DNA of 18,071 nucleotides from Candidatus Binatia bacterium (GCA_022827045.1 JAJDTQ010000126.1:1-18071); one strand, 5' to 3'. Positions 6,514-15,273 are shown, counted from the first letter of the stretch. Numbers and translations are program-made. The notes: a model not told the origin generated them from the sequence alone.

Positions 6514-7143
6514 ATGAAGTTCTACGACTGCAGCACTGCGCCGAGTCCGCGCCGGGTGCGCATCTTCATCGCCGAGAAGGGGCTGGACATCCCCACCGTG
6601 CAGGTGGACCTGCGCAACGGCGAGCATCTCTCGGACACATTCCGCGCGCTCAACCCATGGTGCACGGTGCCCGTCCTGGAGCTCGACGACGGCACCGCCA
6701 TCAGCGAGGCGGTGGCGGTATGCCGGTACCTGGAGGACGCTCATCCCGAGCCGCCGCTCATGGGCGTGGACGCCCGGGACCGGGCCATGGTGGCCATGTG
6801 GGAGCACCGTTTCGAGATCGACGGCTTCCTCGCCGTCACCGAGGCGTTTCGCAACGCCGCCAAGGGACTGAAGGGACGGGCGCTGACCGGCCCGGGGAGC
6901 GTCGCGCAGATCCCGGAACTGGTGCAGCGTGGACGCGCGCGGGTGGAGAGTTTCTTCTCCGCCCTCGACGCCCAACTCGCCCACCATCCCTTTGTCGCGG
7001 GCGAGCGCTACACCATCGCCGACATCACCGCGCAGGTGGCCGTGGACTTCGCCGGCTGGATCAAGATGAGCCTCCCGGACGAGTGCCGCCGCGCCACAGA
7101 GTGGTACCAGCGGGTCAGCAGCCGTCCCAGCGCGGCCGCGTGA
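6514..7143 (+). CDS. Glutathione S-transferase family protein
   Basis: This cytosolic protein of 209 residues has the usual GST size and two domains. The N-terminal thioredoxin-like domain (about 1-78) includes CSTAPSPRRVRIFIAEKG, the cis-Pro segment CTVPVLELDDG and the glutathione-contacting ISEAVAVCRYLE. The alpha-helical C-terminal domain (about 90-200) carries the capping motif FVAGERYTIADITAQV. The family conjugates or exchanges glutathione on electrophiles, and some members act on aromatic degradation intermediates. Cys6, Ser7 or Thr8 in the active-site loop could be the thiol-activating residue. GAGGA 4 bases before the ATG supports the start. It follows the MFS gene by 12 bases, probably in the same operon, and is convergent with the TetR gene. 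The specific substrate is unknown. Confidence 0.93.
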   Translation: MKFYDCSTAPSPRRVRIFIAEKGLDIPTVQVDLRNGEHLSDTFRALNPWCTVPVLELDDGTAISEAVAVCRYLEDAHPEPPLMGVDARDRAMVAMWEHRFEIDGFLAVTEAFRNAAKGLKGRALTGPGSVAQIPELVQRGRARVESFFSALDAQLAHHPFVAGERYTIADITAQVAVDFAGWIKMSLPDECRRATEWYQRVSSRPSAAA

Positions 7144-7184
7144 ACGGCATCACATTCTAGAGAAACCCGCCCCGCTCGCGCGGC

Positions 7185-7871
7185 TCACGACCCCGGCCAC
7201 AGGCCGAAGCTCTTTTCGTCGGGCAGGAAAGACTTGAGAAGGCCGTCCTCGACTCCGGTATCCTGCACGTCGCCGTTGAGGATGCCGAAGAAGAAAATGT
7301 GCAGCATCTGTTCGATGAGGGGCCGAAGGGAGGGGTCCCGCTTGGGATTGTACCAGGTGTAGATCCAGTTCATCATGCCGAAGAGGGCCAGCGCCGCCAC
7401 CCGCACGTCGATTTTCGCCGCCGGCTCGTTCCGCTGAAGCTCTTCCACCATGTCCACCAGGGCCTTCACGTAACGCCGTTTGAGATCCAGGATCCGCCGC
7501 TCGTAGTCCGCCGTCAGCGCGGTGTCCTCCCGGGACATCACCTTCATCTCGTCCATGTTGTGCAGGAAGAAGCCCAGATGGTTGTGGACGAACAGCGCGA
7601 TCTTCTCCCGCGCGGACTTCCCGGATTCCTGTACCTTGCCGGCGTTCTCCAGCAACGTCACGAGGCAGCGTTCCTGTATCAGGCAGAGCAGCTCTTCCTT
7701 GGTGCGGAAGTAGTAGTAGAGGCCGGCAAGGCTCATGCCCGTGGCACGGCTGATCTCGCGGATGGAAGTCCCGTCGAAACCCTTCTCCGCGAAGATCCTG
7801 GCGGAGTGCTCGAGGATCTGCTGCAGCTTCTCGTCGTGGTGGGTGGTAGGCGACCCTGAATCGTTCGGCAT
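7185..7871 (-). CDS. TetR/AcrR-family transcriptional regulator (PaaR/FadR-like role likely)
   Basis: This 228-residue TetR-type repressor has an N-terminal DNA-binding domain (about 15-61) with the classic helix-turn-helix TSIREISRATGMSLAGLYYYF, and a ligand-binding helical C-terminal half. It is divergent from the paaF-G-H-J cluster with a 114-base gap that holds candidate operators and a promoter. TetR regulators in this position, such as PaaR of Thermus and Burkholderia-type genomes, respond to CoA thioesters and repress phenylacetate or fatty-acid genes, so the same is inferred here. The ATG at 7871 is preferred. In-frame GTG (7877) and TTG (7889) starts would add only 2-6 residues. No good Shine-Dalgarno marks one of them. 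The end is 41 bases from the convergent GST stop. Confidence 0.9.
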   Translation of the reverse strand: MPNDSGSPTTHHDEKLQQILEHSARIFAEKGFDGTSIREISRATGMSLAGLYYYFRTKEELLCLIQERCLVTLLENAGKVQESGKSAREKIALFVHNHLGFFLHNMDEMKVMSREDTALTADYERRILDLKRRYVKALVDMVEELQRNEPAAKIDVRVAALALFGMMNWIYTWYNPKRDPSLRPLIEQMLHIFFFGILNGDVQDTGVEDGLLKSFLPDEKSFGLWPGS

Positions 7872-7896
7872 CAGCACGGATCTTGTCAAATAGGGT

Positions 7897-7913
7897 TTTC
7901 GAAGTCAACGAAA
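7897..7913. promoter_or_regulatory. Candidate TetR operator
   Basis: TTTCG-aagtcaa-CGAAA is a 17-bp inverted repeat with 5-bp arms, 26 bases before the tetR ATG and in the shared tetR/paaF intergenic region. TetR-family operators are commonly 15-17-bp palindromes near the regulator's own start. A second, imperfect repeat (CCATacctcATGG, 7954-7966) lies inside the paaF promoter spacer. Binding is not shown by sequence. Confidence 0.35.
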
Positions 7914-7945
7914 CGGCCGCGGACCGGACCGTCCCCGCCGTCGAA

Positions 7946-7974
7946 TTGAATCGCCATACCTCATGGTGTATAGC
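7946..7974 (+). promoter_or_regulatory. Probable promoter of the paaF-G-H-J cluster
   Basis: TTGAAT (7946-7951) and TATAGC (7969-7974) are separated by exactly 17 bases. Each box matches the sigma70 consensus at 4 of 6 positions. Transcription would begin near 7980-7982, only a few bases before the ATG at 7986 or 7992, giving an almost leaderless mRNA with no Shine-Dalgarno. Confidence 0.5.
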
Positions 7975-7985
7975 TGCCCGTTTGT

Positions 7986-8768
7986 ATGGATATGGAGTTC
8001 GAAAACATCACCGTTGAACGGGACGGGCTCGTGGCCGTCGCTACCCTGAACCGCCCGAAGCAGCTCAACGCCCTCTCCTACGGACTGTGCAAGGACCTGT
8101 GCGAGGCCTTTGAAAAGCTTGACGCGGACGACTCCGTCCGTGTGTTCATCATCACCGGCGGCGAACGCGCGTTCGCTGCCGGCGCCGACATCAGCGAGAT
8201 GGTGGAGGCTACCCCGTTCGGCGGCGGCAGAGCCCACGAGCGGCTGGCCTTCAGGGACCGCCTCAATCACCTGTCCAAACCCGTCATCGCCGCGGTCAGC
8301 GGCTTCGCCCTGGGGGGCGGCTGTGAGCTGGCCATGAGCTGCGACATCATCATCGCCTCGGAGTCCGCGGTCTTCGGACAGCCCGAAGTCAACCTCGGCA
8401 CCATCCCGGGGTCCGGAGGGACCCAGCGGCTGACCCGCCTGGTGGGCAAGCACAAGGCCATGGAGCTGGTGTTGACCGGCCGGTTCATGGACGCCGAGGA
8501 AGCGGCGCGGTGCGGCCTGGTGAACAAGGTCGTGCCGGCGGAAGTGCTGCTGGACGAGGCCAAGGCCATGGCGCAAACCATCGCCGGCAAGCCGCCCGTT
8601 GCAATCAGGCTCGCCAAGGAAGCCATCCTCAAGGCTGCCAATACGCCCCTGGACGAAGGTCTGGCCTTCGAGCGCAAGTCCTTCCAGATGCTGTTTGCCT
8701 CCGAGGATCGAAGAGAAGGCATGCAGGCGTTCCTCGACAAGCGCAAGCCCGAGTTCAAGGGAAAATGA
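7986..8768 (+). CDS. paaF: Enoyl-CoA hydratase, PaaF-like (2,3-dehydroadipyl-CoA hydratase)
   Basis: This is a crotonase-fold enzyme of 260 residues that adds water to 2,3-enoyl-CoA esters. In the phenylacetate pathway it would hydrate 2,3-didehydroadipyl-CoA. The oxyanion-hole regions [10 protein letters not shown] (63-72) and [15 protein letters not shown] are intact. Both catalytic acids of true hydratases are present: Glu114 (GGGCELA) and Glu134 ([19 protein letters not shown]). The C-terminal [12 protein letters not shown] matches PaaF-type proteins. Two ATGs are possible, 7986 and 7992, and neither has a ribosome site. The stop overlaps the paaG start by 4 bases (ATGA), so translation is coupled. 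The paaF name rests on the gene order F-G-H-J as in E. coli. A general short-chain hydratase is the alternative. Confidence 0.88.
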   Translation: MDMEFENITVERDGLVAVATLNRPKQLNALSYGLCKDLCEAFEKLDADDSVRVFIITGGERAFAAGADISEMVEATPFGGGRAHERLAFRDRLNHLSKPVIAAVSGFALGGGCELAMSCDIIIASESAVFGQPEVNLGTIPGSGGTQRLTRLVGKHKAMELVLTGRFMDAEEAARCGLVNKVVPAEVLLDEAKAMAQTIAGKPPVAIRLAKEAILKAANTPLDEGLAFERKSFQMLFASEDRREGMQAFLDKRKPEFKGK

Positions 8769-9547
8769 GCTACGAAACGATCCTCTACGAAAAGCGCGAC
8801 GGCGTCGCGACCATCACCCTGAACCGGCCCGAAGCGCTCAACGCGTTCACGGCGGTGATGAACCGCGAGTTGTTGGACGCCCTCAAGGACGGCAGCCGCG
8901 ACAGGGACGTCCGCTGCTTCGTCCTGACCGGGGCCGGCGAACGCGCGTTCTGCGCCGGACAGGACCTCAAGGAACGCTCACCCGAGAGAAAGGGGTCGCT
9001 GGGGGAATCCCTGAGGTCTCGCTACAATCCCATCATCCTGGCCATCCGCCGGACCGAGAAGATCGTGCTTTGCGCCGTCAACGGCGTGGCGGCGGGCGCG
9101 GGATGCAACCTCACCCTGGCCTGCGACCTGCGCATCGCCTCGGAGAACGCACGCTTCATCGAAGCGTTCGTGCGCGTCGGCCTGGGCCCGGACTGCGGCG
9201 GCAGCTATTTCATGCCGCGGCTCATCGGCCTCAGCAAGGCCACCGAGCTCTTCCTGCTGGGAGAGCCGTTGAGCGCGCAGGACGCGCTTGGCTACGGCCT
9301 GGTGACCAAGGTCGTGCCGGCGACGGAACTGGAGGCGGAGACCCGGGCGCTGGCGGAAAGGCTCGCCCGCGGCCCTCGCAGCGCGGGTTTGATCAAGCGG
9401 ACTCTCAACCGATCGATGTACGCCGAGCTCGCGGCGCAGCTCGAATACGAAGCGTGCACCCAGGAGATCGCCGGCCGCACCGCCGACTACGACGAGGGGG
9501 TCCGGGCATTCGCGGAAAAGCGGGCGCCGGTGTTCAAGGGGGAGTAG
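8765..9547 (+). CDS. paaG: Enoyl-CoA hydratase/isomerase, PaaG-like
   Basis: This 260-residue crotonase paralogue differs from its neighbour at the active site. The first catalytic Glu is Asn115 ([11 protein letters not shown]), and the second catalytic region reads [15 protein letters not shown] with Asp143. The Asn/Asp pattern with GLxPDxGG is that of PaaG, which isomerises ring-1,2-epoxyphenylacetyl-CoA to the oxepin-CoA and moves double bonds in later intermediates. The oxyanion-hole part FCAGQDLKE (62-70) is intact. The ATG overlaps the paaF stop as ATGA, so it is read by re-initiation. The gene ends 41 bases before paaH. Other delta3,delta2-enoyl-CoA isomerases share the fold, but the neighbours and the Asp make PaaG the best call. 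Confidence 0.87.
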   Translation: MSYETILYEKRDGVATITLNRPEALNAFTAVMNRELLDALKDGSRDRDVRCFVLTGAGERAFCAGQDLKERSPERKGSLGESLRSRYNPIILAIRRTEKIVLCAVNGVAAGAGCNLTLACDLRIASENARFIEAFVRVGLGPDCGGSYFMPRLIGLSKATELFLLGEPLSAQDALGYGLVTKVVPATELEAETRALAERLARGPRSAGLIKRTLNRSMYAELAAQLEYEACTQEIAGRTADYDEGVRAFAEKRAPVFKGE

Positions 9548-9588
9548 GTCCGGCAGGTTCCGAGGGCTCCCTTCCCGGGAAATCGACG

Positions 9589-10449
9589 ATGGTCAACGAG
9601 AACAGGATCGGCGTGATCGGCGCCGGCACCATGGGAGCCGGCATCGCCCAGGTGGCCGTCCAGGGCGGCTTCGAGGCCGTGGTATACGATATCGCCCAGG
9701 AATTCCTCGACCGCGGGCTGGGGCGGATCCGCGGGTTCATCGGGCGCAGCCGGGAAAAGGGCAACATCGACGAGGACCAGGAAAAGCGCATCCTCTCGCG
9801 CCTCAAGGGGTCGCTGGCCCTGGAGGACCTCGCCGACGCCACCCTGGTCATCGAAGCGGCCACCGAGAACCTCGAGATCAAGCGGGAGTTGTTCCAGAAG
9901 CTGGACGCCACGTGCGTGGCGGAAACGCTGCTGGCCACCAACACCTCCTCCTTGTCGGTGACGGCCATCGGCGGCGCGGTGAAGGACGCCTCCCGCGTGC
10001 TGGGCATGCATTTTTTCAATCCCGCACCGCTCATGGCGCTGGTGGAGGTGGTGCAGGGCGAGATGACCAGCGACGCCACGGTTGCCAAGGCGGTGGACAT
10101 CGTCGGGAGGTTCGGCAAGACGCCCGTCCGCGCCAAGGACACGCCCGGGTTCATCGTCAACCGCATCGCCCGGCCGTTCTACAACGAGGCCCTGCGCATC
10201 CTGAGCGAAGGCGGAGTCGACGTCGGCACCGTGGACCGGGTCATGCGCGAAGCGGGCGGCTTCCGCATGGGTCCCTTCGAGCTTCAGGACCTCATCGGCA
10301 TCGACATCAACTTCACCGCGACGGAGACGCTCTACCGGGCGTTTTTCGAAGACCCGCGCTTCCGGCCGAGCCCCTTGCAGCAGAAGCTGTACCTGGCCGG
10401 CCACCTCGGACGGAAGACGGGAAAGGGCTTCTACGATTATGGGGCCTAG
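9589..10449 (+). CDS. paaH: 3-hydroxyacyl-CoA dehydrogenase, N-terminal half of a split PaaH
   Basis: This 286-residue NAD-dependent enzyme would oxidise 3-hydroxyadipyl-CoA to 3-oxoadipyl-CoA. The Rossmann domain has the NAD motif GAGTMG (11-16). Catalytic His141 ([10 protein letters not shown]), Asn144 and Glu153 (LVEVV) are in place. The C-terminal domain contains [18 protein letters not shown] and [18 protein letters not shown], closely like E. coli PaaH, and ends [13 protein letters not shown]. In PaaH-type proteins the chain normally continues into a reduced Rossmann domain plus a second C-terminal domain. Here a TAG (10447-10449) stops it and that part follows in the next frame, overlapping by 11 bases. 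On its own it has the size of a normal short 3-hydroxyacyl-CoA dehydrogenase, so it may work as such. Confidence 0.92.
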   Translation: MVNENRIGVIGAGTMGAGIAQVAVQGGFEAVVYDIAQEFLDRGLGRIRGFIGRSREKGNIDEDQEKRILSRLKGSLALEDLADATLVIEAATENLEIKRELFQKLDATCVAETLLATNTSSLSVTAIGGAVKDASRVLGMHFFNPAPLMALVEVVQGEMTSDATVAKAVDIVGRFGKTPVRAKDTPGFIVNRIARPFYNEALRILSEGGVDVGTVDRVMREAGGFRMGPFELQDLIGIDINFTATETLYRAFFEDPRFRPSPLQQKLYLAGHLGRKTGKGFYDYGA

Positions 10450-11185
10450 TCTCGCGATCGTGGGCGACAACCGCATGGCGGAGGACTGGTTTCGCCTGGC
10501 CCGGGACGGCGGCCTGACCGTCCATCGATACGGGGGCGCCGCCGAGGTGGACCCGGCGACGGCGGTGGTGGTGGATACCATGCCCCACGGCCTCGAAGCC
10601 AAGAAGCAACTGCTGGAAGATCTCGACGGCACGGTGCCGGGCGCGTCCGTGGTTCTGACCTCGTGCCTGCGCTGGCCCGCCACCACCATCGCCTGCTGGA
10701 GCCGGCGGCCGGAACGCGTCGTCGGCTTCGCCACGTTCCACCCCCTGGCGCAGCGCGACGTCATCGAGCTGGCGCGCGGGCTCGATACCGCCGACGAGGC
10801 GGTCCGGGCGGCCGAATCCCTGGTGCGCGGCCTGGGCAAGGAGAGCGCCCTGGTGAAGGATGCGCCGGGCCTGGTGTTCCCGCGGATCCTGAGCCTCATC
10901 ATCAACGAGGCGGCACGCAGCCTGGACGAGGGTATCGCCACCGCCGAGGAGATCGACATCGCACTGAAGCTGGGCACCAACTATCCCCAGGGACCGCTCC
11001 GCTGGGCCGACGAGATCGGCCTGGACGAAGTCCTCGCGGTCATCGAGGGACTCCAGGAAGAAACCGGTGACGACCGTTACCGGCCCGCGCCGCTCCTGAA
11101 GAAGCTGGTGGCGTCCGGCCGGCTGGGCGAGGCCGTGGGGCGGGGATTCCACGAACACGGGGAACCAGGCGACGACGCCGCTTGA
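10439..11185 (+). CDS. Reduced-Rossmann 3-hydroxyacyl-CoA dehydrogenase-like protein, C-terminal half of a split PaaH
   Basis: This 248-residue paralogue of the preceding dehydrogenase corresponds to the second half of PaaH: a shortened Rossmann domain plus a second 3HCDH C-terminal domain. The NAD loop is lost (VGDNRMA replaces IGAGTMG). At the catalytic position Ala98 replaces His, although the aligned Glu110 (VIELARG) is kept. The C-terminal domain is well preserved: [38 protein letters not shown] and [10 protein letters not shown], as in E. coli PaaH. It is therefore unlikely to bind NAD or oxidise alone, and probably supports substrate binding or dimer structure. The ATG (10439) overlaps the previous stop by 11 bases with no separate ribosome site. 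Removing one G from the GGGG at 10441-10444 would fuse the two frames. Confidence 0.85.
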   Translation: MGPSLAIVGDNRMAEDWFRLARDGGLTVHRYGGAAEVDPATAVVVDTMPHGLEAKKQLLEDLDGTVPGASVVLTSCLRWPATTIACWSRRPERVVGFATFHPLAQRDVIELARGLDTADEAVRAAESLVRGLGKESALVKDAPGLVFPRILSLIINEAARSLDEGIATAEEIDIALKLGTNYPQGPLRWADEIGLDEVLAVIEGLQEETGDDRYRPAPLLKKLVASGRLGEAVGRGFHEHGEPGDDAA

Positions 11186-11251
11186 CCGTCCCGCGAAAAA
11201 ATCGGAACATTCAATTCGAAATGCGCCATCGCGGCGCAGGAAAGGCGCAAC

Positions 11252-12454
11252 ATGCCCGAAGCCGTTATCGTCGACGCCGCCCGCACCCCCATGGGCCGCT
11301 ATGGAGGAATCCTTAAGGACATCCGGCCGGATGACCTGGCGGCGCACGTCATTGCCAAGCTCATCGCCCGGAACGGGATCGACAAGGAGACTATCGAGGA
11401 CGTGATCCTCGGCTGCACCAACCAGGCCGGAGAAGACTGCCGCAACGTGGGCCGCAACGCCTCCCTGCTCGCCGGCATCCCCGAGTCGGTGCCCGGCGCC
11501 ACCGTCAACCGCCTGTGCGGTTCGGGACTGGAGGCCGTCAACCAGGCCGGCAGGGCAGTGGCGGCCGAAGAGGGCGACCTCTTCGTGGCCGGCGGCGTGG
11601 AAATGATGACGCGGGCGCCGCTGGTGATGCCCAAGGGCGCCGTCGCGTTTGCGCGCGGCGACGTCACGGTCTACGACAGCGTGCTCGGATGGCGTTTTCC
11701 GAACCCCCGCATGGGCGAGCTGTACCCGCTCATAAGCCTGGGCGAGACCGCGGAAAACGTGGCGGAAAAGTACTCCATCGACCGCCCACAGCAGGACGCC
11801 TTCGGCCTCAGGAGTCATCGCAACGCCGTGGCGGCCCAGGAAGCCGGGCGGCTGGACGACGAAATCATCCCCGTGTCCGTGCCCCAGAGGCGCGGCGACC
11901 CAGTGGTGCACGAGCGGGACGAAGGCCCACGGCCGGACACCAGCCTGGAACAGCTTGCGGCGTTGAGGCCGGCGTTTGCCAAGAACGGCACCGTGACCGC
12001 CGGCAACTCGTCACCGCTGTCCGACGGCGCCGCGGCGTTGCTGGTCGCTTCCCGCGAGCGGGCGGAGGCGCTGAAGCTGAAACCCATGGTCCGCATCGTC
12101 GCTTCGGCGGTGGCGGGGGTGGATCCCGCGTTCATGGGCATCGGACCCATCCCGGCCAGCCGCAAGGCGATGGAACGGGCCGGGCTCACCCCCGACCAAC
12201 TGGACCTGGTGGAACTCAACGAGGCCTTCGCCTCCCAGTCGCTGGCGTGTGTCAAGGAGCTTGACCTGGATCCGGACAAGGTCAACGTGAACGGCGGCGC
12301 CATCGCCCTGGGACACCCTTTGGGTTGCAGCGGCGCGAGAATCATGACAACGTTGATCCACGAAATGAAGCGTCGCGGCAGCCGTTACGGCATGGCTACC
12401 ATGTGCATCGGCGTGGGACAGGGCATCGCCACCATCGTCGAGCGGGCGGACTAG
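11252..12454 (+). CDS. paaJ: Acetyl-CoA acyltransferase, PaaJ/PcaF-like (3-oxoadipyl-CoA thiolase)
   Basis: This degradative thiolase of 400 residues would split 3-oxoadipyl-CoA with CoA into acetyl-CoA and succinyl-CoA, the last step of the phenylacetate and beta-ketoadipate routes. The catalytic residues are all present: nucleophilic Cys89 (VNRLCGSGLEAV), His355 (GGAIALGHPLGCSG) and Cys385 (MCIGVGQG). The segment AGEDCRNVGRNASLLAGIP resembles PcaF/PaaJ thiolases more than biosynthetic acetoacetyl-CoA thiolases. The start is supported by GGAAAGG a few bases upstream. It is separated from the split paaH by 66 bases of AT-richer sequence that may hold a weak internal promoter (TTGACC at 11182-11187). 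The thioesterase gene paaI, which lies between H and J in E. coli, is absent. Confidence 0.9.
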   Translation: MPEAVIVDAARTPMGRYGGILKDIRPDDLAAHVIAKLIARNGIDKETIEDVILGCTNQAGEDCRNVGRNASLLAGIPESVPGATVNRLCGSGLEAVNQAGRAVAAEEGDLFVAGGVEMMTRAPLVMPKGAVAFARGDVTVYDSVLGWRFPNPRMGELYPLISLGETAENVAEKYSIDRPQQDAFGLRSHRNAVAAQEAGRLDDEIIPVSVPQRRGDPVVHERDEGPRPDTSLEQLAALRPAFAKNGTVTAGNSSPLSDGAAALLVASRERAEALKLKPMVRIVASAVAGVDPAFMGIGPIPASRKAMERAGLTPDQLDLVELNEAFASQSLACVKELDLDPDKVNVNGGAIALGHPLGCSGARIMTTLIHEMKRRGSRYGMATMCIGVGQGIATIVERAD

Positions 12455-12590
12455 CGGCGTTCCGGCGGGTCCTACATGTGTGCTAGCAAGACGATCTGAA
12501 AAACTATATATTGTGCCTCAAAAGGTTCCTGTTCCTAAAATGAATGGGGTTGCATCCCGGAGTTGCGCCGAACCCTGAATACGGCGGAGC

Positions 12591-15212
12591 ATGAGAAGCA
12601 AAGCGTCCAGACTCCTGGTTCTCCTGTCCCTCGCGGCAGTGCTCGTGGTGGCGGTGTTGGCGGGAGTGGAAGCGCTGCTTGAGAACCGCAAGGAAACCGT
12701 TCGCCGGAGCATCGAAAGCGCCCTCGGGCGCGCCGTGGCTTTCGATTCCATCAGCCTGAACTTCCTCGGGAGTCCGGGGAGCCTCGGCATCACGGTGACC
12801 GACCTGCGCGTGGCCGACGATCCGCGCTTCGCGGCGACCCCGCTGGTCCACGCCGACCAGCTCACCATCACGCTGGGGTGGCTGTCGCTGCTCGCGGGCA
12901 AGCCGACGGTGTCCCACGTCGTCCTTCACCGCCCCGAAATACAGATCATCCGCAACGAGTACGGCGACATCAACTTCCTGACGCCGACGCAGCCGCTCGG
13001 CACCCTCTTCCGCTCGGCCCATCGAACCGCAATGGCCGTTCACGCCAGCGGCGGGAAGCTCTACTTCATCGACCGTTCCGGCGACAAGCCCGAGGAGCTC
13101 CGCCTGCACGACCTGGCCGTGGCGCTCCAATGGTCGCGGGAACCGAGTGTCTACGTCGACGTATCCGGCGCCATGGCCCCAGCCGGAGAGCTGCCGTTCT
13201 CGTTGACCGGCACCGTCGGAACGTCACGGCCGTTGCCGGAGTGGGCCGGAAACGCCGTGGACCTGGAGCTGAGGGCGGCGGCCGTGCCCCGGGTCCTGGT
13301 GGCACGGGGCTGGAAGTCACTCGAGAACCACCTCCCCTCCTATCTCCGCCCGTCCGGCCCGATAGCGGTAAACGCACGAGTCTCCGGAACGCTCGAACGT
13401 CCCCGGGTGTCGGAGATGAACGTGACCGGAGCACTGTTCGGCGCCGTCGCCAACAACGCCCGGCTCGCCGGCGACCTCGACTTCTCCCGGGCCCTGTCCT
13501 GGAGCGGGGGCCACGTCAAGGCCGAACTGCAGCTCGGGCCGGTGAGCATCGACCAACTGCGGCAGATTCCATGGGTGGACCGGGTGGTGCCGCCGGGGTT
13601 GGCGGTGCATCAAGCCATGACCCTGTCCAATCTGGTCGAGGGAAGCTTCGACGACCTCAGGATCGACACGTCCGTCACCGCGGACGCCAACACGGTCCAG
13701 TACGGCAGATGGCTCGACAAGGCGCCGGGGGTGGCGGCCCGTCTCGCCATGAAGACAAGGGTGCGCGACCACCGGGTGGTCATCTACGAGTCCGAGGCGC
13801 GGCTCCATAACGGCCGGGTGGTGTTCTCCGGCTCCGTCGACCAGCACCCCGAGCAGGTGGTGCGGCTGCGCCTCAAGGCCGACGGCGTGGCATTGGCGGG
13901 ATGGGAGACCCTGGTGCCGGCGGCGGCCGGCTATAAGCTGGACGGCACCCTCAGCGGCGGACTGTCGCTACGGCACAGGGCAGCCCCACGGAACGAGCCT
14001 CCGACGCTGCTGGGGAGCCTGCAACTCGCCGACGTCAACGTCATCGGTCCTCCGGGAAAGCGCGGAACCATCCAGGGACTCCAGGCGGAGCTGGAGTTCC
14101 GCGGCGAAGATGTCGAGATCCGCAGGCTTCAACTGCGGTCGGGACTGTCGGATCTCCGGGTCCGCGGACTCTTGGTGAACCTGAGCCGCCCCACTCTGCA
14201 CTACAGTGTGGAATCCGACCTCCTCAACATGGCGGACCTCACCGGTGACGCCAAATACCGGGCAGATTCCTTCAGCAACGTCGCAAGCGAGGGGTCGGCC
14301 GACTTCATCAAGGGCGTCCTGTCGGTCAGGGGATTTGTTTCCTCCAGCAACGGGCGGCTCAAGGGGATCGCATACCGAAACCTTCAGGGGCGCGTGAACT
14401 GGACCGGCGGCAACCTGAAGGCCGACAAGATGGCGGTCGAGACGATGGGAGGCACGATCCGCGGTCACGGCACGTTGACGAGCCGGAACGGCGAGGCCTT
14501 CGACGTGGAGTTGAACCCCACGGCGGAGCGGCTGGAGCTGGGCAGCCTGCTGCCGTTTCTCCCCGCCACGGCCAAGGACTCCATCAATGGCCGCATCAGC
14601 CTCAGCGGCCGCTTCCGGAGCACCGGCAAGGACTGGCCGGCAATGGTCCGCAACCTCAGTGGACACGGGAGCGTGAAGTTGGACAGGGGAGTCCTTCACA
14701 GGTTCAATCCCGTACGCGGCGTGCTGGCCGCCATGGACGCCGTGGAAGGGATCGACAGGATCGACACCGCCGCTCCGGCGTACCTGTCGTTGGTGCGGGG
14801 CGACCGTGCACCCTTCGAGATCATCGAGAGCACGTTCACCGTCGACAAAGGCCGTATACGGAGTGACGACCTTCTGCTGATCTCGGACGAGTACAGTGTC
14901 GTCGGAAGGGGTTGGGCAAACCATGACGGTGCGGTGGACCTGCGGGCGACCCTGGTGTTGTCGTCCGCGTTCTCCCGCGACTTGAGCGGGCGCTACCGCA
15001 ACGTCCGCTATCTCTTCGACGCCGACGGCATCAGCCTGCCCTTCCGGCTCAGCGGAAACATTCCCGATGTCTCCCTCGAGCCCAACGTCGCGCAGCTCAC
15101 CCGCTACATGTACGACCGGCTGGCCCAGGAGAGGCGGCCGAGATCCGACGACGGTGAGGCGGCCAACCTGTGGGAGAGGCTGGGACGAGGCTTCCGCGAG
15201 TTGCTCCGCTGA
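12591..15212 (+). CDS. AsmA-family envelope protein
   Basis: This 873-residue protein has one N-terminal membrane helix (about residues 7-25, LLVLLSLAAVLVVAVLAGVEALL) that anchors a long periplasmic chain. The region after it (SIESALGRAVAFDSISLNF, then repeated strand-rich segments ending in LSGNIPDVSLEPN) is typical of AsmA/YhdP/TamB-type proteins, whose beta-groove bridges carry lipids between inner and outer membrane. Key catalytic residues are not expected in this family. The ATG at 12591 is the first possible start, because a TGA lies in frame five codons upstream. A 136-base AT-richer gap (TATATATTG near 12505) separates it from paaJ and probably holds its promoter. The exact AsmA subfamily and cargo cannot be told from sequence. 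It precedes the DUF4911 and RNase R genes. Confidence 0.85.
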   Translation: MRSKASRLLVLLSLAAVLVVAVLAGVEALLENRKETVRRSIESALGRAVAFDSISLNFLGSPGSLGITVTDLRVADDPRFAATPLVHADQLTITLGWLSLLAGKPTVSHVVLHRPEIQIIRNEYGDINFLTPTQPLGTLFRSAHRTAMAVHASGGKLYFIDRSGDKPEELRLHDLAVALQWSREPSVYVDVSGAMAPAGELPFSLTGTVGTSRPLPEWAGNAVDLELRAAAVPRVLVARGWKSLENHLPSYLRPSGPIAVNARVSGTLERPRVSEMNVTGALFGAVANNARLAGDLDFSRALSWSGGHVKAELQLGPVSIDQLRQIPWVDRVVPPGLAVHQAMTLSNLVEGSFDDLRIDTSVTADANTVQYGRWLDKAPGVAARLAMKTRVRDHRVVIYESEARLHNGRVVFSGSVDQHPEQVVRLRLKADGVALAGWETLVPAAAGYKLDGTLSGGLSLRHRAAPRNEPPTLLGSLQLADVNVIGPPGKRGTIQGLQAELEFRGEDVEIRRLQLRSGLSDLRVRGLLVNLSRPTLHYSVESDLLNMADLTGDAKYRADSFSNVASEGSADFIKGVLSVRGFVSSSNGRLKGIAYRNLQGRVNWTGGNLKADKMAVETMGGTIRGHGTLTSRNGEAFDVELNPTAERLELGSLLPFLPATAKDSINGRISLSGRFRSTGKDWPAMVRNLSGHGSVKLDRGVLHRFNPVRGVLAAMDAVEGIDRIDTAAPAYLSLVRGDRAPFEIIESTFTVDKGRIRSDDLLLISDEYSVVGRGWANHDGAVDLRATLVLSSAFSRDLSGRYRNVRYLFDADGISLPFRLSGNIPDVSLEPNVAQLTRYMYDRLAQERRPRSDDGEAANLWERLGRGFRELLR

Positions 15213-15245
15213 GCCCCCGCCCTGCCGATTCGCCCTCAAGCCTCA

Positions 15246-15270
15246 CGACGGGGAACGCCGTCGCACTTTT
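15246..15270 (+). terminator. Hairpin with T-tract between the AsmA-family and DUF4911 genes
   Basis: CGACGG-GGAACG-CCGTCG (15246-15263) is a perfect 6-bp stem with a 6-base loop, followed by CAC and TTTT (15267-15270), three bases before the DUF4911 ATG. It resembles an intrinsic terminator or attenuator. It also hides the only GGGGAA that might serve as a ribosome site, so it may affect DUF4911 translation. Confidence 0.4.
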
Positions 15271-15273
15271 ACC

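Noticed and set aside
4984..6987. 667-codon open frame on the minus strand
   Set aside because: It is antisense to the sensor, MFS and GST genes, has low-complexity His/Arg/Glu-rich translation and matches no family. It arises from GC-rich codon bias.
7884..7889. Perfect TTGACA on the minus strand as a tetR -35 box
   Set aside because: It lies at the start codon region of tetR, and no -10 box follows at a suitable distance before the gene.
8599..9588. Plus-strand open frame reading upstream from paaH
   Set aside because: It overlaps paaF and paaG in another phase and has no family resemblance. Only the part from 9589 is a gene.
10313..11911. 532-codon minus-strand open frame
   Set aside because: It is antisense to paaH and paaJ, which have intact catalytic motifs on the plus strand.
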